DNA of 64,000 nucleotides from UBA1206 sp045600105 (GTDB lineage: Bacteria; Bacillota; Clostridia; Oscillospirales; CAG-382): the NCBI GenBank assembly GCA_045600105.1, contig JAZRXG010000049.1:1-64000 (forward strand), given 5' to 3'. Positions 53,709-63,228 of the stretch are shown here, in pieces. The translations under genes and the position numbers were made by a program. The notes below the pieces were generated by a model. The model ran no database searches, was not told the origin of the DNA, and was given only the letters and a program-made list of their open reading frames with translations. Positions within the stretch are counted from its first letter, which is position 1; every line of letters begins with the position of its first letter.

Positions 53709-54677
53709 ATGATCAAAAAGATAACCGGTACCTGGTTTGAATTCACCCATCACAACGTTCCCGAAGGCAAATACTGGAACCCCATCTGCCGCCACTTCTC
53801 CGCCGAGCAATGGCGCGAAAAGGTAAGGGAGATCAAAAGCCTCGATATGAAATATATCGTCCTCATGTGTACGTCGCTCGTATACGAGGACAAGGCAGAA
53901 GCGTACTTCAAGACCGATATCTACCCCGCTCCCGTGGATTTCGCCTGCGAAGACCCCATCGAAGCCCTGCTTTCCGAAGCCGACAAGTGTGATATCAAGG
54001 TATTCGTTTCCACCGGCTTCTACGGCGTATGGACCCATACGATGGAAAATATGACGAGCGACGAAGTCACCAAACGCGCTTTCAAGGCGATGGAACAGCT
54101 CTATGCCCTTTACGGACAGCATAAGTCGTTCTACGGCTGGTACTACCCCGACGAGACCTGCATCAGCGGTCACTTCCACCCCGATTTCATCACTTACTGC
54201 AACAGATACACCGAATTCGCACGCACCATCGACAAAACGAAAAAAGCCCTCATCGCTCCCTACGGAACCAACATACTCAAAGCCGACGACGAATACGTCC
54301 GTCAGCTCGAATCGCTCGACGTTGATATCGTGGCGTATCAGGACGAGATCGGCGTGAGAAAGTCGACCTACGACCAGACCGGCGCTTATTACGCCGCTCT
54401 CCGCAAGGCGCACGACAAAGCAGGCAGAAGCGCTCTGTGGGCAGACATGGAGATCTTCGAGTTCGAAGGCGACGTTTACCGCTCCGCGCTCATTCCGGCA
54501 GCCGTCACGAGAGTTGAAAAGCAGCTCGAAGCGATCTCGGAATACTGCGACGAAATCCTCTGCTATCAGTACCTCGGTATGATGAACAAGCCCGGCACGA
54601 TCGCGTTCTGCGGACATCCCGGCTCGATCGAATACTACCGCGGCTACAAAAAGATGATCGACGAAAAGGTGAAATGA
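53709..54677 (+). CDS. DUF4434 TIM-barrel protein, glycosidase-like
   Basis: 322 residues, no signal peptide. The start GTWFEF, the DMKYIVLM strand, YGWYYPDE near residue 145 (an acidic pair at a barrel strand end, as in retaining glycosidases) and IVAYQDEIG near 205 fit the DUF4434 family of putative TIM barrels. A GGAGG lies just upstream of the ATG. It is followed after 1 nt by an RpiR-type regulator, which suggests sugar-phosphate or amino-sugar use, but no activity is established for the family as far as I know. Confidence 0.8.
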   Translation: MIKKITGTWFEFTHHNVPEGKYWNPICRHFSAEQWREKVREIKSLDMKYIVLMCTSLVYEDKAEAYFKTDIYPAPVDFACEDPIEALLSEADKCDIKVFVSTGFYGVWTHTMENMTSDEVTKRAFKAMEQLYALYGQHKSFYGWYYPDETCISGHFHPDFITYCNRYTEFARTIDKTKKALIAPYGTNILKADDEYVRQLESLDVDIVAYQDEIGVRKSTYDQTGAYYAALRKAHDKAGRSALWADMEIFEFEGDVYRSALIPAAVTRVEKQLEAISEYCDEILCYQYLGMMNKPGTIAFCGHPGSIEYYRGYKKMIDEKVK

Positions 54678-54678
54678 C

Positions 54679-55566
54679 ATGGAGACCGAAAACAGCGTGA
54701 ACGTAAACGATATCCCCATGATGGAGCGCATCAGCAAATACGCCGAAAACTGCTCCAAGGGTCACAAAAAGATAGCGAAATTCATTTCCGAAAGCTACGT
54801 TTCCGCGTCGTATATGACCGCGTCAAAGCTCGCGAGCGAGGTCGGCGTTTCGGAATCCACCGTGGTCAGATTCGCGATGGAGCTCGGCTTCGAGGGCTAC
54901 CCCGAGCTTCAGGCATCCCTCAGAAGCATGCTCAAGAACAAGCTGACTTCCATTGAAAGGATCGAGATCGCCACCGAAAGAATGGGCAACGACGTTCTGT
55001 TCGCCACCCTTTCCGCCGAGATCGACAACCTCCGCGCAACGCTCGCAAACACCGACAAGGACAATTTCGAGTCCATCGTCGATATGATAATGTACGCCAA
55101 AAACGTATACATCGTGGGCAACCGTTCCTCGACGTCGCTCGCAAACTTCATGTATTTCTATATGTCGCTCATTTTCGACAAGGCGCGTCTCGTCCAGTCC
55201 GTCAGCGGCAGCGACATTTTTGAGCAGATGTTCCGCATCGGCGAAGGCGACGTCGTCATCGGCATCACGTTCCCGCGTTATTCCAAGCGCACCGTCGACG
55301 CCATGACCTTTGCTCACAAGAGCGGCGCTTTCACCGTGGCGATAACCGACTCGCCCTCCTCCCCCGTCGTACCCATCGCCGACAAGGTGCTTTACGCCAA
55401 GAACGAAGTCTCGTCGTTCGTCGATTCGCTGGTAGCCCCGATGGCGCTCATCAACGCGCTCGTTTCGGCGCTCTGCCAGAAGAAAAACAAAGAAGTCGTC
55501 AAAAACTTTGAAAAGCTCGAGAGTATCTGGGATGAATACAGTATCTACGACAAAAACGCAAAATAA
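54679..55566 (+). CDS. MurR/RpiR family transcriptional regulator
   Basis: 295 residues. An N-terminal HTH_6 domain (about 10-85) with the recognition helix region VSESTVVRFAMELGFEGYPE, then a SIS domain (about 130-260) with VYIVGNRSSTSLANF that binds phosphosugars. It likely controls its own operon or neighbours in response to a sugar phosphate. It starts 1 nt after the DUF4434 gene and overlaps the flavoprotein gene by 35 nt. Confidence 0.92.
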   Translation: METENSVNVNDIPMMERISKYAENCSKGHKKIAKFISESYVSASYMTASKLASEVGVSESTVVRFAMELGFEGYPELQASLRSMLKNKLTSIERIEIATERMGNDVLFATLSAEIDNLRATLANTDKDNFESIVDMIMYAKNVYIVGNRSSTSLANFMYFYMSLIFDKARLVQSVSGSDIFEQMFRIGEGDVVIGITFPRYSKRTVDAMTFAHKSGAFTVAITDSPSSPVVPIADKVLYAKNEVSSFVDSLVAPMALINALVSALCQKKNKEVVKNFEKLESIWDEYSIYDKNAK

Positions 55567-56788
55567 CATTGTCATCATAGGTGGCGGCGCGGCAGGAATG
55601 CTCGCCGCCGTTTCCGCGTCCGGCGGAGACTGCGACGTCGTCGTCATCGAAAAGAACGACCTCCCCGGCAAAAAAATAAATATCACCGGCAAAGGCAGAT
55701 GCAACGTCACCAACAACTGCACCGAGCAGGAATACCTCGCGAACGTCGTTTCGAACCCCAAGTTCCTGCTTAAAGCCATTTACCGCTTCCCTCCCGCAAA
55801 GACGATGGAGTTCTTCGAGTCGAACGGCGTTCCTCTCAAAACGGAACGCGGCAGACGAGTCTTTCCCGTCAGCGACAAGGCGGTGGATATAACGAGCACG
55901 CTCCGCAAAGCAGTTGAGAAAAGCGGCGGCAGATTCGTCCACGGCACGGTATTTGACATTGAAAAAGACGAAAACGGTGTAAAAAGCGTGCTTTACCGCA
56001 CTCCGAACGGCGTAAAGAAGATAGACGCCCACGCCGTCATACTCGCGACCGGAGGCAAAAGCTATCCGCTCACGGGCTCGACCGGAGACGGCTACCCCAT
56101 TGCCGAAAAGCTCGGCCACACCGTGACTCCGCTGCGTCCGTCGCTCGTGCCGCTCCTCGCCGAGGAAAGCTGGTGCAAGACGCTTACGGGGCTCTCGCTC
56201 AAGAACGTCAGCGTGTCGCTCGAAAGCGGCGGCAAGACCGTATATTCCGATCAGGGCGAAATGCTGTTCACGCATTTCGGCGTGACGGGTCCGCTCATAC
56301 TCGCGGGCTCCGCGTATATCAAGTCGTTCCCGTGCAGAATGTTCATCGACATGAAGCCCGCACTCTCGTTCGAAACGCTCGACGCGAGACTTTTGTCGGA
56401 TTTTGAAGAATTCAAAAACAAAGATTTCATCAACTCGCTCGAAAAACTGCTGCCCAAAGCGATGATACCCGTTTTCGCGTCGCTTTCCGGCATCGACGTC
56501 CACAAAAAGACGAATTCGATAACCAAGGAAGAACGTCACAGACTCGTGAGCCTTCTCAAGGCGATACCGCTGACGATAACGGGGACCCGCCCCATCGAGG
56601 AAGCCGTAGTCACCGCCGGCGGAATAAACGTCAAAGAGATAAATCCGTCCACGATGGAGTCGAAGATAGTCCCGAATCTTTACTTCGCGGGCGAGATAAT
56701 CGACGTCGACTGCTACACGGGCGGCTACAGCCTGCAGGAAGCGTTCTGCACCGGCTACCTCGCGGGCGACAGCGCAAAACAAAAATGA
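55532..56788 (+). CDS. HI0933/BaiN-like FAD-dependent oxidoreductase
   Basis: 418 residues. An N-terminal FAD loop IVIIGGGAAGMLAAVSA, then GKGRCNVTNNC, the ATGGKSYPLTGSTGDGY segment, and a C-terminal VTAGGINVKEINPSTMESK with the final flavin contact YTGGYSLQEAF. The family includes BaiN, tied to bile-acid dehydroxylation, but most members have no known substrate. The ATG at 55532 lies inside the RpiR gene with no clear ribosome binding site, so translation may be coupled. Cytosolic. Confidence 0.88.
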   Translation: MNTVSTTKTQNNIVIIGGGAAGMLAAVSASGGDCDVVVIEKNDLPGKKINITGKGRCNVTNNCTEQEYLANVVSNPKFLLKAIYRFPPAKTMEFFESNGVPLKTERGRRVFPVSDKAVDITSTLRKAVEKSGGRFVHGTVFDIEKDENGVKSVLYRTPNGVKKIDAHAVILATGGKSYPLTGSTGDGYPIAEKLGHTVTPLRPSLVPLLAEESWCKTLTGLSLKNVSVSLESGGKTVYSDQGEMLFTHFGVTGPLILAGSAYIKSFPCRMFIDMKPALSFETLDARLLSDFEEFKNKDFINSLEKLLPKAMIPVFASLSGIDVHKKTNSITKEERHRLVSLLKAIPLTITGTRPIEEAVVTAGGINVKEINPSTMESKIVPNLYFAGEIIDVDCYTGGYSLQEAFCTGYLAGDSAKQK

Positions 56789-56806
56789 AATATTTTGAAT
56801 TTCCTC

Positions 56807-56835
56807 TTGCATTTTTGCTCATAATGTGATATAGT
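56807..56835 (+). promoter_or_regulatory. Sigma-A promoter of gdhA
   Basis: TTGCAT (56807-56812), 17 nt, TATAGT (56830-56835), 32 nt before the ATG. Confidence 0.75.
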
Positions 56836-56867
56836 TTGTATAATCTTTTTTTAGGAGTTGTTTTATT

Positions 56868-58220
<1,353 letters not shown>

Positions 58221-58278
58221 GTGACGCGTTCATTCGGCGAAGACCACACGAAAAAGGATCATTATATATCTTTTCGGA

Positions 58279-58315
58279 AGAAAGAGTGCTGAAAAGCACT
58301 CTTTCTATTATTTTT
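58279..58315 (+). terminator. Terminator of gdhA
   Basis: Perfect 12-bp stem AGAAAGAGTGCT with a GAAA loop, followed by ATTATTTTT. Confidence 0.88.
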
Positions 58316-58424
58316 GGTGTTTTCGTATTTCGAACGAACCGTCCCTCTCGCAGTACCTTTGTACAGCTTCGACCGATCTTCATCCGAATGCTCCGTGCCC
58401 TTATGCTCTCGGCATTATGTAAAC

Positions 58425-58455
58425 AAAAAAGAACTTCCGTGAGGAAGTCCTTTTT
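58425..58455 (-). terminator. Terminator of the nfnA-nfnB-cysK operon
   Basis: GGACTTCC/GGAAGTTC type stem with a 4-nt loop flanked by A and T runs; on the minus strand TTCTTTTTT follows. Lies about 28 nt after the cysK stop. Confidence 0.8.
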
Positions 58456-58482
58456 CATTAGTTATCAGTTATTGGTTTACTC

Positions 58483-59412
58483 TCATTCTTCGAACAGAGG
58501 AGTGGAGAAATAGCGTTCGGCGGTATCGGGAAGGACGGTCACGACGGTCTTGCCCTTGCCGAGTTTTTTGGCAAGCTTAATCGCCGCCGCCACGTTGGTG
58601 CCGCTCGAAATGCCGCACATTATGCCTTCCTTGGACGCGAGTTCCTTCGAAACGCGGATGGCTTCGTCATCCTTGACGATGCAGATATCGTCGTAAATAT
58701 TCTGATTGAGGATGACGGGGATGACGCCGTCACCGATGCCCATCTGAATATGCGTGCCGATCGAGCCGCCGGAGAGTATCGCCGCGTTCTCTGGTTCGAC
58801 CGCCCAGATGGTCATATCGGGGTTCGCTTCCTTGAGCACTTCGCCGATGCCGGTAATGGTGCCGCCGGTGCCGATGCCGGAGCAGAAGCCGTGGATGGGA
58901 CCGTCGACCTGCTCGAGTATCTCGCGCGCGGTCTGCGAACGCTGGATATCGGGATTCGCGGGGTTTTCGAACTGCTGAGGAACGAACACGTTGGGGTCTT
59001 CGTCACGCATTCTCAGCGCGAGATTCAGACATTCCTCGATACATTCGCCGATATTGCCCGCGTCGTGGACGAGGATGACCTCGGCGCCGTAGTGGTTGAC
59101 GAGCTTTCGCCTTTCCTCGCTGACCGAGTCGGGCATGATTATTTTGGTTTTGTAGCCGCGCACCGCGCCGACCAGCGCAAGTCCGATGCCCTGGTTGCCG
59201 CTCGTGGGCTCAACGATGACGGTATCCCTGCCGATGAGTCCTTTTCGTTCGGCGTCGAGTATCATATTGTAAGCCGTGCGCGTCTTGATCGAGCCGCCGA
59301 CGTTGAGCCCCTCGAATTTGACGAGTATTTGGGCGCTGTCGGGCTCGCATATACGGTTGAGACGGATGATGGGCGTGTTGCCCATCGCGTCGAGTATGTT
59401 TGAGCAGATCAT
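58483..59412 (-). CDS. cysK: Cysteine synthase (O-acetylserine sulfhydrylase)
   Basis: 309 residues, fold-type II PLP enzyme that makes cysteine from O-acetylserine and sulfide. The PLP Lys is in GGSIKTRTAYN, the substrate loop in TSGNQGIGLA, the phosphate cup GIGTGGTITGIG, and the final contact GISSGTN. The KxR motif after the lysine fits the CysK group. It starts 2 nt past the gltA/nfnB stop without a strong ribosome binding site, so it is coupled to it. Confidence 0.94.
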   Translation of the reverse strand: MICSNILDAMGNTPIIRLNRICEPDSAQILVKFEGLNVGGSIKTRTAYNMILDAERKGLIGRDTVIVEPTSGNQGIGLALVGAVRGYKTKIIMPDSVSEERRKLVNHYGAEVILVHDAGNIGECIEECLNLALRMRDEDPNVFVPQQFENPANPDIQRSQTAREILEQVDGPIHGFCSGIGTGGTITGIGEVLKEANPDMTIWAVEPENAAILSGGSIGTHIQMGIGDGVIPVILNQNIYDDICIVKDDEAIRVSKELASKEGIMCGISSGTNVAAAIKLAKKLGKGKTVVTVLPDTAERYFSTPLFEE

Positions 59413-59414
59413 TT

Positions 59415-60794
59415 TTATTTGTTATATTTAGCGTCGATGACTTCAGCTGCTTTTTTGCCCGCGCCCATGGCAAGTATGACGGTTGCCGCACCCGTTACGG
59501 CGTCGCCGCCGGCGTAAACGTTTTCACGGCTGGTCATGCCGTTTTCGTCAACGATGATGCCGCCCCATTTTTCGGTATCGAGTCCTTCGGTGGTGGACTT
59601 GATGAGGGGGTTGGGGTTGTTGCCGAGCGCCATGATGACGCCGTCGACCTCGATGGTATGTTCGCTTCCCTCTTTGACGATGGGGCGTCTTCTGCCGGAA
59701 GCGTCGGGCTCGCCGAGTTCCATCTCGACGCACACGATGCCGTTAACGAATTTCTTATCGTCGCCGGTGATCTCGACGGGGTTGGTGAGGAACTTGAAGA
59801 CGATGCCTTCTTCCTTTGCGTGTTCGATCTCTTCACGGCGCGCGGGAAGCTCGGCTTCGCTTCTGCGGTAGATTATGTAAACCTCGTCCGCTCCCATGCG
59901 CTTTGCGCATCTGGCAGCGTCCATAGCGACGTTGCCGCCGCCGACGACAGCGACCTTTTTGCATTTGAGGATGGGGGTATCGGAATCGCGGTATGCTTTC
60001 ATGAGGTTGATGCGGGTGAGATATTCGTTGGCGGAATAAACGCCGCTGAGGTTTTCGCCCTTGATGTTCATAAACTTGGGAAGACCCGCGCCGCTTCCGA
60101 CGAAAATGGCTTCGTAGCCTTCGTCAAGCAGCTCGTCGACCGTGACGGTCTTGCCGATTATTACGTTGGTCTCGATCTTTACGCCGAGTTCCTTGAGGAT
60201 CTCGATCTCTTTTGCGACGATGGTCTTGGGAAGACGGAATTCGGGAATGCCGTAAACGAGAACGCCGCCGGGAACGTGGAGCGCCTCGAAGACGGTGACG
60301 TCCCAGCCTTTGGAGGCAAGTCCGCCGGCGCAGGCGAGTCCGGAAGGACCGGAGCCGATGACCGCGGCTTTATGTCCGTTGGAAGCCGGCTTTTCGGCTT
60401 TTGCGGAAGTATTTGCATTGTGCCAGTCGGCAACGAAACGTTCGAGTCTGCCGATTCCGACAGGTTCGCCGTTTTTGCCTCTGACGCACTTGGATTCGCA
60501 CTGGGTCTCCTGAGGGCAGACGCGTCCGCAGACCGCAGGAAGCGCGTTGTTCTGCTTGATTATGGAATACGCGCCCTCGTAATCACCGTCAACGATGGCT
60601 TTGATGAACGAGGGGATGTTTACGTTTACGGGGCAGCCGGTGACGCAGAGCGGATTTTTGCAGTTGAGGCATCTTGCCGCTTCGTCAAGCGCGATTACTT
60701 CGGGATAGCCGAAAGCGACCTCATTGAAATTGGTGCATCTTATCTCCGGCTTTTCGCTCGGCATGGGGTTTTTGGTCTTTTTAAGGTTTGCCAT
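59415..60794 (-). CDS. NfnB/GltA-type FAD- and NADP-binding flavoprotein (glutamate synthase small-chain family)
   Basis: 459 residues. An N-terminal double 4Fe-4S part (CLNCKNPLCVTGCPVN and CGRVCPQETQCESKC, about 35-105), then FAD loop GSGPSGLACAGGLASKG and NADPH loop GGGNVAMDAARCAKRMG. Usually annotated as glutamate synthase small chain GltA. Next to a ferredoxin-reductase-like gene and with no large GltB, it is better read as the B subunit of NfnAB, which reduces NADP+ with NADH and reduced ferredoxin, or of a SudAB-type enzyme. AGGAGG lies 9 nt before the ATG. Confidence 0.9.
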   Translation of the reverse strand: MANLKKTKNPMPSEKPEIRCTNFNEVAFGYPEVIALDEAARCLNCKNPLCVTGCPVNVNIPSFIKAIVDGDYEGAYSIIKQNNALPAVCGRVCPQETQCESKCVRGKNGEPVGIGRLERFVADWHNANTSAKAEKPASNGHKAAVIGSGPSGLACAGGLASKGWDVTVFEALHVPGGVLVYGIPEFRLPKTIVAKEIEILKELGVKIETNVIIGKTVTVDELLDEGYEAIFVGSGAGLPKFMNIKGENLSGVYSANEYLTRINLMKAYRDSDTPILKCKKVAVVGGGNVAMDAARCAKRMGADEVYIIYRRSEAELPARREEIEHAKEEGIVFKFLTNPVEITGDDKKFVNGIVCVEMELGEPDASGRRRPIVKEGSEHTIEVDGVIMALGNNPNPLIKSTTEGLDTEKWGGIIVDENGMTSRENVYAGGDAVTGAATVILAMGAGKKAAEVIDAKYNK

Positions 60795-60795
60795 T

Positions 60796-61638
60796 TTATT
60801 TTACCTCCTGCTTGAAGAGATTGCAGGTGTCTTCGTGAGCCTTGCGTTCAAAGGGCTTATAGATCGCGCCTCTTGAAAGCGCTTCGTCGAAGTCGACCTC
60901 GTGACCGTCGAAATCGGGACCGTCAACGCAGGCGAATTTTGTTTTGCCGCCGACGGTAAGTCTGCAGCCGCCGCACATTCCGGTGCCGTCGATCATTATG
61001 GGGTTCATCGAAACGATGGTCTTCACGTCGTACTGCCTGGTGAGCAGGCAGACGAATTTCATCATGATGAGCGGTCCGATGGTGATGACGCAGTCGAATT
61101 TTTCGCCTTCGTCAAGCAGCTTCTTAAGAGCGTCGGTAACGAGTCCCTTTTCGCCCACGCTGCCGTCGTCGGACATGAGGACGTATTTGTCGGAAACGGA
61201 TACGAATTCGTCCTTGAGGATGACGAGGTCTTTGTTTCTGAAGCCGACTATTGAGGTGACTTCGCAGCCCTGCTCGTGGAGCTTTTTGGCTACGGGGAAC
61301 GCGATGGCGCAGCCGACGCCGCCGCCGATGACGGCGACCTTCCTCAGTCCATCGGTCTCGGTCGGTTTGCCGAGAGGTCCCGCGAAATCGTGGATGTAAT
61401 CGCCTTCTTCAAGACGGTTGAGCTTTTCGGTAGTCGCGCCGACTATCTGGAAAATGATCGTTACCGTGCCGGCGTTTCTGTCGTAATCGGCAATGGTGAG
61501 CGGGATGCGTTCGCCGTCGGCATCAACGCGGAGGATGATGAACTGACCGGGTTCCGCTTTTTTCGCGATGAGGGGGGCTTCCACCTTCATCAGAGTGACG
61601 GTGGGATTGAGAGATTCTTTGTAAATAATTTTATTCAT
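60796..61638 (-). CDS. NfnA/SudB-type ferredoxin-NADP reductase-like subunit
   Basis: 280 residues. An FAD domain with RIPLTIAD (Arg-x-Pro-Leu-Thr), then an NAD-binding domain starting VAVIGGGVGCAIAFPVAKKL, and a C-terminal 2Fe-2S-type cluster with CGGC and VDGPDFDGHEVD. This is the A subunit of an NfnAB-like complex. The ATG at 61638 is chosen over one further upstream because GGTGA lies near it and the upstream frame begins in the promoter. It starts the operon with gltA/nfnB and cysK. Confidence 0.9.
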   Translation of the reverse strand: MNKIIYKESLNPTVTLMKVEAPLIAKKAEPGQFIILRVDADGERIPLTIADYDRNAGTVTIIFQIVGATTEKLNRLEEGDYIHDFAGPLGKPTETDGLRKVAVIGGGVGCAIAFPVAKKLHEQGCEVTSIVGFRNKDLVILKDEFVSVSDKYVLMSDDGSVGEKGLVTDALKKLLDEGEKFDCVITIGPLIMMKFVCLLTRQYDVKTIVSMNPIMIDGTGMCGGCRLTVGGKTKFACVDGPDFDGHEVDFDEALSRGAIYKPFERKAHEDTCNLFKQEVK

Positions 61639-61672
61639 GAAAATCACCAAATCAAAAAATTCATTTTTATGC

Positions 61673-61701
61673 ATTATATCACCGTTTATTCCTTTTGTAA
61701 A
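61673..61701 (-). promoter_or_regulatory. Sigma-A promoter of the nfnA-nfnB-cysK operon
   Basis: Minus strand TTTACA (61696-61701), 17 nt, TATAAT (61673-61678). Confidence 0.8.
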
Positions 61702-61773
61702 TAGTTATTTTGAAAAAATGCACTATCATAATGCCCATTTTTTGTTATAAGCAAGACGTTATTTACACAAATA

Positions 61774-61802
61774 TTGACAAATGCCCCGTTTTGGTATATA
61801 AT
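61774..61802 (+). promoter_or_regulatory. Consensus sigma-A promoter of trkA-trkH
   Basis: TTGACA (61774-61779), 17 nt, TATAAT (61797-61802), perfect in both boxes. Confidence 0.88.
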
Positions 61803-61851
61803 AAATCAATGTTTGCAAAATCCCCTTCTTGAAACGGAGGAATATATAAGT

Positions 61852-63228
61852 ATGAAAATCGTAATTATCGGCTGCGGGAAAGTCGGCTTTACCCTTGCCG
61901 AGCAGCTCTCGCGCGAGGATCACGACATCGTCGTGGTGGACGAAAACCACAGATATCTTGAAGAAGCTCAGGACACGCTCGACATCATGACCGTCGAAGG
62001 CAACGGCGCATCGCTCGAGGTTCTCCGCGATGCCGGCACCGCCGACGCGGACGTTCTAATCGCGACCACGAGCGCCGACGAGATCAACCTGCTTTGCTGC
62101 ATTTCGGCGAAGAAGCTCGGCTGCCGTCACACCATCGCAAGGGTCAGGAATCCTCAGTACACCCAGCAGATCGCTTTCCTCAAGGACGAGCTCGGTCTTT
62201 CGCTGTCGGTCAACCCGGAGCAGGCTGCCGCTCAGGAAATATTCAAAATAATACAGATACCCTCTTTCCTCAAGCGCGACTCGTTCTACAAAGGACGCGT
62301 GGAGCTCGTTGAGCTCAAGCTTGCGGAAGGCGGAAAGCTCGACGGCAAACGCATAATGGACGCCGCGAAGCTGCTCGGGCTCCGCGTGCTTATATGCGCC
62401 GTGGATCGTGACGGCAAGGTATTCATCCCCAACGGACGTTTCGAGCTCAAGGGCGGCGACAGGATAACCGTTACCGCCGCGAGAAGTCTGCTCGCCAAGC
62501 TCATCCACAACCTCGACCTCGAGCATCAGAAGATACGCGGCGTCATGATAATCGGCTGCAGCCGTGTCGCCGAATATCTCGCCGAGGAGCTCATCAAGAG
62601 CGGCGTTGACGTGAAGCTCATTGAAAAAGACGCCGAAAAATGCCGTCAGTTCTCGATAAACTTCCCCGAAGCCGTCGTCATCAACGGCGACGCTTCCGAA
62701 AGAGGCTTCCTTGAAGCCCAGGGGCTTGAGATGGCAGACGCGGTCATCACCCTCACCGGCAACGACGAAGAAAACCTCATCACCTCGATATACGCCAACC
62801 ACCTCGGCGTCACCAAGACCGTCACAAAGGTGGACAGAAACGAATACGCCCGCCTTTTCGACGACCGTATCGGCAGTATCGTATGCCCCAAAGACCTGAC
62901 GTCAAACGAAATACTCCGTTACATAAGAGCAATGGGCAACAGAGGCGACGGAACGGTCAAGGCTCTCCACCGCATAGTCGACGGAAAAGCCGAGGCGCTT
63001 GAGTTCGCGGCGTCGACGCCCGCAGCATACCTCGGCGTGCCTCTCGCAAAGCTCAACATCAAGCCCAACACGCTCATCGCCTGCATCTGCCGCAGCAACC
63101 AGATAATCATTCCCAAAGGCGACGACGAGATCAGGCTCGGCGACACCCTCATCGTGGTAACCGGTGCCGAGCAGTCGTACAGCGATCTCAACGACATATT
63201 TGAAAAGGAAGCGGTAAAACAACAATGA
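61852..63228 (+). CDS. trkA: Trk potassium uptake regulator TrkA (two RCK modules)
   Basis: 458 residues. Peripheral membrane protein that gates TrkH by binding NAD(H) or nucleotides. The first RCK-N begins IVIIGCGKVGFTLAEQL; the second begins near residue 231 with MIIGCSRVAEYLAEEL, where the usual second Gly is Ser, as often in the second copy. RCK-C domains follow each. The ATG at 61852 is chosen because GGAGG stands before it. It overlaps trkH by 4 nt. Confidence 0.95.
   Translation: MKIVIIGCGKVGFTLAEQLSREDHDIVVVDENHRYLEEAQDTLDIMTVEGNGASLEVLRDAGTADADVLIATTSADEINLLCCISAKKLGCRHTIARVRNPQYTQQIAFLKDELGLSLSVNPEQAAAQEIFKIIQIPSFLKRDSFYKGRVELVELKLAEGGKLDGKRIMDAAKLLGLRVLICAVDRDGKVFIPNGRFELKGGDRITVTAARSLLAKLIHNLDLEHQKIRGVMIIGCSRVAEYLAEELIKSGVDVKLIEKDAEKCRQFSINFPEAVVINGDASERGFLEAQGLEMADAVITLTGNDEENLITSIYANHLGVTKTVTKVDRNEYARLFDDRIGSIVCPKDLTSNEILRYIRAMGNRGDGTVKALHRIVDGKAEALEFAASTPAAYLGVPLAKLNIKPNTLIACICRSNQIIIPKGDDEIRLGDTLIVVTGAEQSYSDLNDIFEKEAVKQQ

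Noticed and set aside
59415..60794. True glutamate synthase small chain
   Set aside because: No large chain gene nearby, and the adjacent NfnA-like subunit with one shared operon fits NfnAB or SudAB better. GdhA can supply glutamate.
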